A stretch of DNA of 64,000 nucleotides, taken from contig CARJLX010000003.1 in assembly GCA_949001935.1 (NCBI GenBank), forward strand, positions 51,643 through 115,642, given 5' to 3'. The notes beneath the pieces are model-generated. The model made no database searches, had not been told where the DNA came from, and saw nothing but the letters and a program-made list of their open reading frames with translations. Origin of the DNA: an uncultured Eubacteriales bacterium (GTDB taxonomy: Bacteria; Bacillota; Clostridia; Christensenellales; UBA1242). A program made the position numbers and the translations under genes. Shown here in pieces: positions 13,470 through 24,200 of this stretch (positions are counted from its first letter, which is position 1; each line of letters opens with the position of its first letter).

Positions 13470-14858
13470 ATGAAAAGAATTGAAATAAGAGATTTATATA
13501 AAACTTATGATAAATTTGCCAATAAAGAAATAACCCTTTGCGGGTGGGCAAGAACAGTTAGAGATAGCAAGAATATTGCTTTTGTTGAACTTAATGATGG
13601 GGCATTTAAAAGTGTGCAAATTGTTGTTGAAAAAGATAAGATAAAAAACTTTGATGAAGTGGTTAAGCAAAATGTAGGTGCATCTTTCAAAGTAAAGGGC
13701 AGACTTCTTTTAACGCCAAATGCTCAACAGGCTTTTGAGGTTAATGCTAGTGAAGTTGAGGTTTTAGGTGAGTGTGATAGGGATTATCCACTTCAAAAAA
13801 AGCGTCACACTATCGAATTTTTGCGTACGATTCCAACAATAAGATGCCGAGGCAATCTATTTAATGCTGTTTTTCGTATTCGTTCGGTTGCTGCATTTGC
13901 AATTCATAAGTTTTTCAATGAAAAGAACTTTGTATATGTCCACACACCAATTATCACAGCTAATGACTGCGAAGGTGCTGGTGAAATGTTTCAAGTGACA
14001 ACTCTAGACATGGAAAAACCTGAAAAGATAGATGGCGAAATAGATTACAGTAAAGATTTTTTTGGTAAAAAAGTTTCTTTAACTGTTTCAGGTCAACTTC
14101 ATGAAGAAACAATTACTCATGCTTTTGGGAAAACTTATACCTTTGGGCCAACCTTTAGAGCAGAGAATTCAAATACCTCTCGTCATGCTGCAGAATTTTG
14201 GATGATGGAGCCAGAAATATGCTTCTGCGAACTTGAAGAACTTATGGACAATGAAGAGGAAATGATTAAATATGTAATTAAATATGTTATGCAAGAATGT
14301 TTTGATGAACTAACTTTCTTAAATAAATTTGTTGATACTGGTTTATTAGAACGCTTAAATAATATTGTTGAAAACGATTTTGTAAGACTTGATTATACTG
14401 AGGCAATTTCAATTTTAGAAAAGGTTAAAGACAAATTTGTTTTTCCTGTTAAATGGGGTATTGATCTTCAATCAGAGCATGAAAGGTACTTGACAGAGGA
14501 GGTTTATAAAAAGCCCGTTTTCCTCAAAAACTATCCTAAGGAAATCAAAGCTTTCTATATGCGTCAGAACGATGATGGAAAAACTGTTGCTGCAGTTGAC
14601 ATGCTTGTTCCTGGGATTGGCGAGCTTTGCGGTGGAAGCCAAAGAGAGGAGCGTCTTGAAAAATTGCTTGCTCGTATTCGTGAACTAGGATTAAGAGAAG
14701 AAGATTATTCTTGGTATTTAGATACTCGCAGATATGGCACAAATGTTCATTCTGGTTATGGACTTGGTTTTGAAAGACTAGTTATGTACCTAACAGGAGT
14801 TTCAAATATTCGCGATGTTGAGCTTTTCCCAAGAACAGTTGGCTCAATTCAAGGTTAA
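13470..14858 (+). CDS. asnS: Asparaginyl-tRNA synthetase
   Basis: 462 residues, normal length, with AGGAGA before the ATG and 31 bases after the AspRS gene. It charges tRNA-Asn directly with asparagine. The OB domain (about 1-110) is followed by a class II core with HTPIITANDCEGAGEMF, motif 2 FGPTFRAENSNTSRHAAEFW, and motif 3 GYGLGFERLVMYLTG, all typical of AsnRS. Having this and a possibly non-discriminating AspRS in one Asn-controlled operon means both routes to Asn-tRNA may be under the same switch. The gene is followed by AT-rich hairpins that should end transcription. Confidence 0.96.
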   Translation: MKRIEIRDLYKTYDKFANKEITLCGWARTVRDSKNIAFVELNDGAFKSVQIVVEKDKIKNFDEVVKQNVGASFKVKGRLLLTPNAQQAFEVNASEVEVLGECDRDYPLQKKRHTIEFLRTIPTIRCRGNLFNAVFRIRSVAAFAIHKFFNEKNFVYVHTPIITANDCEGAGEMFQVTTLDMEKPEKIDGEIDYSKDFFGKKVSLTVSGQLHEETITHAFGKTYTFGPTFRAENSNTSRHAAEFWMMEPEICFCELEELMDNEEEMIKYVIKYVMQECFDELTFLNKFVDTGLLERLNNIVENDFVRLDYTEAISILEKVKDKFVFPVKWGIDLQSEHERYLTEEVYKKPVFLKNYPKEIKAFYMRQNDDGKTVAAVDMLVPGIGELCGGSQREERLEKLLARIRELGLREEDYSWYLDTRRYGTNVHSGYGLGFERLVMYLTGVSNIRDVELFPRTVGSIQG

Positions 14859-15246
14859 AATAATAAAATATATTTATTTTTAAAATTAATTAAAAATAAT
14901 TGAAAAAATAAATATATTTTTTTTATTTATTTAAATAATTTGAAAAATATTAAAATTAATAATTTAAGAAAATTAACCAAAATTTACAAAAAAATATACA
15001 AAAAACATGATTTTTATTGAAAATATTGAAAAATAAAAATATTTTCAGGATATTTATCTGCCTTATTTTTAAAGGCGAATAAATATTTTTTATTGAATTT
15101 ATTTAATAAATAATAAAAAATGAAATTTAGTTGGTTTATATATATAAAAAATATTTATTAAAATAATATATATTTATTTAAAAATTATTTGTTAATTAAA
15201 TAATAAAAGTGTTAAAATAAAGACATAAATAAATAAGGAGTTGCAA
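14859..15246 (+). terminator. AT-rich gap with two terminator-like hairpins
   Basis: This 388-base gap is almost pure A/T. A long A/T inverted repeat at about 14863-14932 ends in a T run and probably terminates the asnS operon. A second, TATTTATCTGCCTT with AAGGCGAATAAATA (15051-15085) plus T residues, is the only G/C-containing structure. A promoter (TTGTTA, 18 bp, TAAAAT near 15190-15220) and AAGGAG (15235-15240) serve the next gene. Confidence 0.6.
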
Positions 15247-18200
15247 ATGAAAAAAGCTTCAGTTTTTTCGCTCTTTTTAATGATTTTGTCTATATTTGTT
15301 TTTACTTCTTGCGCAAAAAAGCCTAATTATTCAGGGGCTTTTACGCAGGAAGAGTTTGTGTATTCAATAGGTCAAGAAGTTGACTTTTATAATCACCTCA
15401 CATTGAATGGAGTTGAAAAGGATGAAGTTATTTTAACATTGACTGGCGACATTGCAACTAGGACAGATAATATATTTAAAATGACATCTTCAGGTAGAGG
15501 ATTATTAACTGCAAAAAAAGACAACCAAACAATAGCTTCTGCTAGGGTGGTTGTTAAAAATCAATTCACAATTCCACAAAAAATAACCCTCAACGAAAAT
15601 GGGGTAATAACCTGGGATGAAACTTATGCAATCTTTGATGGAGAGGTTGTTAAAGCTGGTGGTTATAAAATTATGGTGGGAGAAGTAGAAATTCCACTTA
15701 TAACAAATTCTTTCATTTTGCCAGCTTTTGGAAGTTACAGTGTAAAGGTTAAGGCTTTAGGCAATGGATATTGCGATGATAGTGAATATTCTCTTGTGCA
15801 AACATTTGAGTATGGTGTTATGGCAAGGGTAAGCAATGTCCAGCTAGTTGGAGAGAATTATCTTTCTGGTGGGGCAATGACACTTTCATGGACGGGTGTA
15901 GAAAATGCTAATTATGATGTATATGTTTCAGGAATTAGAATTGCAACTAATATCACCACGACAAGTGTTGGTGTGAATTTCGCAAATCTTGGCGGAGGAA
16001 GAAGTGTTGAGGTTCAAATAGTAGCCAATGATAGTAGAATAGTTGCTGAAGAAAACAAATATTTTTCATCTTCATACACATTCTCAATTGTTAAACCAAC
16101 AGATTTAGATATTGAATACATAACAGAAAATGGTGAAGGTTATATTAGATGGAGAGATGGCGTGGGTGCAATAAACTATGTTGTTTCATATACTGACCTC
16201 AACAACTCAAACAATTCTGGTTATTTAGATAGTCAAACACTTTTTAAAAAAAATGGTTTTGTATACTCTTCTCTAGAGGGGTTAAATGGCGGAATTTATG
16301 ATCTTAGAGTTCAGGCGAAAGGAGGAAATAACTTAGGCAATTTTTCATGTGATGGGAATATTGCCAGTATCTCGCAAATTGCAAAATTAGATAAAACAAG
16401 TTATACATATTCTTTTGAGAATGATAGTCTTATCTTAAACATTCGTAATAATTCTTATTCAAATACATATGCAATAAATATTAACGGGAAGGTAAACAAC
16501 ACAAAATCTGAAAATGGTCTTATCTATCAAACCAATTTAAGTGAATTAAATTATGGTGAAAATATTGTTAAAGTGAAAAATCTTCCAGATTTGGAAAATG
16601 AAGATTATCAAGTGACAATTGGCAATTATACAACAAATAAAGTTGTAAGTTCTGACTTTGTTGAATATAAAATTTTCAAACTAAAAGAAATTTCCAACTT
16701 AACACATTCTCTGGTTTCAACAGATAGTAAATTTCTTTTTGACAAAGTTGAAGATGCAGATGCTTATAAAATCAGTTTAAAGGGTGTTGTGATAGAAGAA
16801 AACTTCATAGAAACCTTAGACGGCAAGATTGAGATGAGGGTTAAAAATCTTGAAGATTATAATCCTGTAGATAATAATTATAACTTTGTTATCACTGCTT
16901 ATAGAAAAGATGGTAGTGCATGTGAGGTTAGCATAAACAAGACTATTTCAATTTTGGATAAACCTGTTAAGGCTGAACAACAAGAAAACGGATTTTTCAT
17001 TTGGAATAGTTTGGGCGAAGAAGGTATTGAATATAGATATACAATTTATAATGCAGACAAGGAATACAACCAAGGCTCAATTTATGCTGAAAATGTTTTA
17101 ACGCAAGAATGCAAAACGCAAAAACTTCCTTTTGGATATTATATAATAAAAGTTTGGGGAATCTCTACAGATACTAATCAATATTTGGATGGCGATTTTG
17201 GTGATAAAATAGCAAATAATTATCTTCAATCAAACTTTTATGTTTACGAACAAATTCAAACGCCAGAGCTTGAACTTAATTATGATGATTTAGATGATTC
17301 ATACAAGTTGACTATTGAAAATGTTGAACATGCAACTACTTATGAAATATTTTTAGATGGAGAATCAATTGCGGTGATTTCTCCACCAGATCTTACAAAA
17401 GAAAATTTTGTTTATAGATTTGCAAGCAGGTTTGAGAGCCAAGATGATAATAGAAAAGAATTTAATATTCAAGTTATAGCAAGAGTGAACGCTACTGGCG
17501 ATAGTACACTTCATCCACAGTCACGAGCAAGCGAATTGAAAGTAATTCGTCTAGAAAAGCCTACATTCAATGTTAGTGATGATGAAACATTAACAGTAAA
17601 CAAGACAGAAGGTGTTTCAAGTGTTGAAATTAGACAAGCAGGTGGCATAGTTAATGAAAATGGTAGTTTTGAAATTAGCCTTAAAGATGTGGCTGGTTTA
17701 AAACAAACCTCATTTATTTACAGGGCGATTGAGCGTCAAGAGAATATAGTCTATCTTGATAGTGCAGAAAAAATCTACACTTTCCAAAGACTTGATGTTT
17801 CAACAAATTTATCGTTCAACAATGGCGAGATTTCTTATCAAAATGCAAGCCATAGCAATGTTGAAAAATATTGTATAAAAATTGTTTTAGTCAATTCTGG
17901 GCTTGGCAATAAAGAAATTGTAATTGAGCCTATAAACCAATTAAACTTTAATCTTAACGATTATCTCGAAAATATGCGTGATGATGAAGAATTCTATTCT
18001 CTTTATGCTCAGTGTGAGGCTATTCAAGTTTCTGTAATGGCGTATAGACTTGGCTATATTGATAATGGTGGAGTTTTCTATCTTCCGTCTGCTTATTCTA
18101 CAGTTTTAAATTTGACAAAACTTGACAGCCCTAAGGTTGAATTTGATATAGAAAATTTAATACTTTCTTGGAACAATGTTGGAGAAGCAGGAAATACTAC

Positions 18201-21200
18201 TTACTCAATATATGTTAATGGTAATAAACTTGCAGAGGGAATAACTGCAAATATATATTCTCTTTCTAGTTTAGATTTCTCAACGGCAAAACAAATTGTT
18301 GTATTTGCTGAAAATTCTGCCTATCTTTCTTCGGCAGGTTCAGAAAAAATTGAAATTAGAAAGTTTGACGCAATTTCTACCTTCAATCTTTCAAATGACA
18401 CATTAAAAATTATGTCAAAAATTCCTTCAATCGATTTAGATGAGGTTGAATATATAGTTATAAATGGTGAACAAAAATCACCAAGTCAAAGCGGAGAGAT
18501 TATCTTAGATTTAAATTCAAGCGTTGTTGATTATTCTATCAAACTTATAGGAAAAAGGCCTTATAAAGAAGGTGGAATAATAAAATATTTTATATCTTCA
18601 GACATTAGAAACTTTAAGTTCTATGACCTAAGTTATTTTGATTCTAACTTAACAAATCAAGACCAGATAATCTCTTGGAATAGTTTGGGTGAAGAGTTTA
18701 AAGGTCAAGCAGGTCAACCATTATCTTATAAAATGGTTATAAAAAATAGTGAGGGCTTAGATTTGCAAGTTTTACAAGGGTTAAGAGATAATACAATTTC
18801 TTTAACAGACCCTAGATTGTTTGATTTAGAGCCAAATAGTTATAATTTGGAAATTTTAAGCGAACTCGTTTCTTATTCAATCACTGCTGATAAAGATGGT
18901 GCGGTTGGGTATTTTGGGCAAAAAAACTTTGGAACATTGAACATAACAAAGGAAAAACAACTTCCAACAGATTATACTTATTATCTTGAAAGCACAAATT
19001 CATCAAATCCAATTGATAAAAGAATTAAGGGTGACCTTAAAATTAGATGGGAAAATATTTGGGGAAATGAAAGGCCTCTCTTTGATATAGATGTTAAAAC
19101 TGGCGATGATAGTATAGATAAAAAACTTACAAATATCAAGGCAGGAGATAATATCTATGTACTTATAGTCAAAATTGCAAGTCTACAACTTGTGGAAAAT
19201 AATACTTTTTATGAATTCACATTGACAAATTATGTTGTAAATCAATTTTTTACAGCAGGAGTTGTTAATATTCCAGTGATAGTTCATAGCGGTGAAAATA
19301 TCCCTTCTAATACAACAAACCTTTCATTAAGAAGACTCGCAAATGTAGAGAATTTAAGACTTGCCCCTGACGGAGTGTTATCTTATTATTCTTATATGGC
19401 AACCAATTATGTTATTGAACTAACTATGGGAGGTAAAACACAATATATTCAAACTAATCAAACTTCTATTAATCTTTGGGATAATATTGATAGTTTTGAA
19501 GGTATTAAAAACTTCACAGGTAGATACTCTATCAAAGTTCTAGCCGATGCAGAGAGTGGAGCAATCCCTGCAAATATGGCAGATGAAGATAAAGATAAGT
19601 TCCAAATAGATGGTTATCGTATGATTGGAGCAAGTCAGGTTTATGTTGAAAACAACGGGAATATTAAAATTTATATAACAGAAGCCGACAAGCAATATAT
19701 TTTGTCTGGGCTAACCTTTGATGCAATATATCAAGGCGTTCAAAAATCATTTGAGCCTAGATATGATGATAAAGAAGATGTTTACATTTTTTCTACAAAC
19801 GAGTTTATTGAATTGTTTGAAGATGAAATGAAAAATGCTAGCAATGGAAGGTTAGAGTTTGAGATTATAGTGAAGAATGCCGAGTGTGTCAATTCGGCAG
19901 GAAAAACTTTCTCATTCAATTATAGTCTTGAAAATGAAAATACATTATTTGCTAAGCGTGAAAAAATGATTGTAAACGGCGAGTTAAAGACCCAAAAAGA
20001 TAGAGATTATTTAGTGGTTTTGGGTGATGTAGAAAATACAACAGGTCTTTGGATTGAACTGCGATATATGAGAGAGGTTATTCCAGAAACTCCTGAAGGT
20101 GAGGAAGCTCAACCTGAATATGAAGAGGTAATTGAAAAACTCGCAATAAGTGGTGACGATATTCGTGGTTATTGGATTGAGAAACAAGATGGAAGTTCTT
20201 ATTTCTCTAAGATATTGCCTTCTTTAACAGATGCAGAATCTTGTTTCGCTTTAGATGTGACTGAGGTTTTAAAAAATTTGGGAGCAGGAACATATACTTT
20301 CTATATCTCAAGGATTGCAAAAGATGCAAATGGAGAAATCACTCAATATGGTAGGGCTGAAAGAGTATTTTATAAACTTCAAGAAGTAAACACAAACTCT
20401 ATTCGACTTGTTGATGAAAGCCTTTTATGGATTGGGGTTGACGATAAAGATGCAACTGGTTATTATATCAATTTCTATTCAAGAGATAATGAAAACTATA
20501 CCTTAGTAAACAAAGTAGAAATTAATTCAGCTACAAGCTATAATTTGACTGAGATTATTAAAACTGCAAGTTCAGGTAATTATATAACTTTAACTGCAAT
20601 ATCTCTAACAGAAGGTAAACTTGCTTCTAAAGAAACGCCTAGATACATTGTTGGAAGATATGAAACACCAAGTACTTTAGAGGTTCAAGAAGGAGTTTTA
20701 CAATACGCTAAAGAATCTATAGCAAATATGGAACTACTTAATGATATAAGTGAAAACTATGGTAGTTTTAATAATTTAGCAGAAAAAATAGCGGGTAAAG
20801 TTTATAAGACGCCTTTTAACTTTACTGCAAATAATATTGATAAAATTATAGTTAGTTTAGCATTTGAGGATATTACACAAGGTGGAAGAACTTACTATGT
20901 GACTATGAAGGGCGTTGATCTTTTAGCTTCCTCTTTTAAGAATTTGGATTTTGAGTCAGGCTCTATACGCGTTACTTATTATAATGCATTAGAAAGAATT
21001 AGAGATTATTTTTCTAACAATGCACATGCATATGCTGGACAAATGGTTAACTTGGCTTCAAGTATACTTAACTCAAGTTTTGGACTTGCAGGAAGTATTA
21101 CCTTATTTGACGATCATGGTGAGCAAGTGCCATCAGGAAACTATAAAGTTTCAATTCGTCAAGAAGGTTCAGGCTTTGATGAAGTAAATAATGAAGGAAT

Positions 21201-24200
21201 GATTCCTTCAAATTATTCAACTTCAACATCTTTGCAAGTTCTTCAAACACCAAATATTCAACTTCATAGAACAAGTAGCAATAATTCCAATATTTATTAT
21301 CTTTCTTTCAAACCAATTGATATAAATGGCTTGCCAGCAAGACATTATGTTATAAATCTTAGATTTAAAAATACAGTTAAAGAATATTCAATTCGCAATA
21401 TTGGAGAAGAGGAAGATAATTGGCAGTTATATTATGAGGAAGGCAAATCATTTGCTTTACAAACAAATATTAAGGATGGTTATATTACAATCAATCTTTC
21501 GAATGACTTTGCTCGAAAGGTGCCCGATTTAGATGAAACTCCAAGAGATGTTGCTATTTATGCTGTGGGTGATGATTATTCCTTAAATAGCAAAACTGAT
21601 ACAATTTCAATGACTATATTATCTTTTGATTATAGTTCTATTAAACTTAAACGCGGAGAGATGAAATGGAATGCAACCTCTGGAGATCAAGGTACTTTAG
21701 TTGGGTTTAAACATGCTAATAGTTCTCCAGAAATTCAAGCAATAACAACAAGGTCAAGGACTTTAAATTTAAGTGCATCAGGACGTTATGAATATGTTAT
21801 ATTCATGGCTTTAGGTGGAATATCTAACAATAGCGTTGTGGTTGATAGCGAAAGATATATTTTGCAAAATGTTTATAAGAGATACCTTCCATCAGTTTCA
21901 GTTGTTAATGGCGGATTTGCGATTTCAAACGATATTTATGAAGATAGAAATATTATTGATTATCTTGAATTTGATATATCAAACAACATGTCAAAATTAT
22001 ATAAATCGCTGGAAAGAACTTCAACTTCAAATGCAAGTTTGCTTGAATATCTTCCTGGTGAACTAGAAGGTGAAAAAGACGCAAGTATCTTCTATTTCAA
22101 ATCTATTGGAAATACAATTTCAGATGATGTTAAATTCCAAGCAATAGCTAAAGATGAGTACAATCAAGATGCTGGAGAAAATATTGTAAATGTTGATGGC
22201 GACTATATTTTAACATTGGGCGATAATGATACGCGAATGATTTTAACTTCTTCTATTTTGAATGTTGACGCAAAAATGTTGCCAACAATTGAAGACGCAA
22301 TAATAGATGAAGATAAGATTATTTGGAATATAAATAATCAAAACTTGCCAGAGCTTGCAGAAGGATATACAATTGTTTATAGTGTTAAAGTTATGGCATA
22401 TCAAAATCAAGAGGAAGTATCTGCTTTTATGAATTTAGGAACTTTCTATACGACAAGTTCACTATTCCCAACAAAATTAGTTCCATTCCAAGAAAATTAT
22501 CCATACTATTCAATTTCAATAACAACAGTTGGTTGCAGTGAAGTTAGTCAAGATAATCCTAATGCAATAAAAACTATTGATGGAAAATATATTGCATTAT
22601 CAAATTCTAGATATGCAGATGATGCAAATAGTTATGCATTGTCAAGCATAGAACGCGTTTATGGAAATAAACATATTGTTAAACTTGCTGATATAGCTGA
22701 GGCAAGAATAGATGAACAAGGAATTTTGATTAAGTATACTGGTTGGATTTCAAAAAGTGCAATTAATTTTAAAGTTGTTGATAGAGATGGCACTGAGATT
22801 AAAGGTGAGTTCTTTGGAAAAGACGAGTCTAATGTTTTAAAAGATGATTATTATCATTACACAGAAGGCGAGGCAAAAGCTGAATACTCACGCATATGGT
22901 TTAAACCAGATGAAAAAGGTCTTTCGTTTGAACATGGTCCATATAGATTTACAATCTATGCTTATAAAAAAGATAGTCAAAATTGGTGGACAATTCCTGG
23001 AAATGAAGATAATGTTATAGCGTCTAATGAAATAAGTTTAGACCAAGAGATTTATAAACTTAGAAGAGTTTATAAAAATGATTTAGTTTTTACTTATAAT
23101 GTAGATTCAAATAATTATACTTTAGATTTTAGTAGATATTTTAGAAATAGTGAAATTTCTTATACTTCTGCTTATGTAAAAATTCAAATGTCTGTTGCAA
23201 AAACCGAAGAAAACAATTTACAAGTTGAAATAACAAACGAAAACCCTATTTTAACTATAGTTAAAGGTGAGGAGCTTGCATATAACAATGGCATTTTAAT
23301 TTTAACAGGCGAAGAAAGTGTTAGTTTTAAAACTATTCATAATACAAGTTTTTCAAGTCCATATACTTATATTGATAGTATAAGTGATGGAAGTGAAAAT
23401 ATAGAGTTTAAACTTTCTTCCTTTGGTAAAGATAGCTCTGTAGAATGGGATAATGAAAATAAAATCTTTAAGTGGAATGACACAGGATTTGAACCAAACA
23501 ATAATTATATTATAAAGTTGACATATCAAGATAAAAGCACAGAGGTTTCTAATATTATAACTGTTGACAAGCTTGAGCTTTTAAATTACCAACCTCAAAA
23601 GATGGGGACTATAGAAAAGGTAGAAGTTTTTGTTAGAAGTGAAAGTTTTGCATTGTTCTCATCAGCACTTGAAATGACGGGAGAATTCAAGTTTAATCTT
23701 TTTGCAGGTGGAGAGGGTACAAGAGAAAACCCTTATCAAATCAGCGAAGGTGAACAATTTAAAAATATTCAACTTAGAAACACAAGCGAGCAAGAATATT
23801 ATTTTGTTTTAACACAAGATATAAAAATAGTTATAGAACAAAATGATGAACAAGGTTTTGTAATCAATGATGCTTTTTATGGCAATCTTGATGGACGGGG
23901 GCATTCTATTTTATTTGAAATAAGAAATTCAGGGGATATGACAATGATTTCTCACTATCTACCTGGTTCAAGAAATGCAACCGAAACGCAATGTGATTTT
24001 ACAAAGGGGGTAAGTTTATTTAAAAGTGTGGCAAATTCTGCAACAATACAAAATTTAAATCTTAATATTGATGTTGAATTAATTTCAATTCAAGAGGGAA
24101 CCTTGATAGCTCCTATCACGCAGACAAATTTTGGTAAAATTACAAATATAAACATAATTTCAATAACAAGCAATTTATCACTAGGGGATGTTTCAAGAGT

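Noticed and set aside
15241..15246. TTG start for the 3205-residue lipoprotein
   Set aside because: The TTG directly abuts AAGGAG with no spacer; ATG at 15247 has ideal 6-base spacing.
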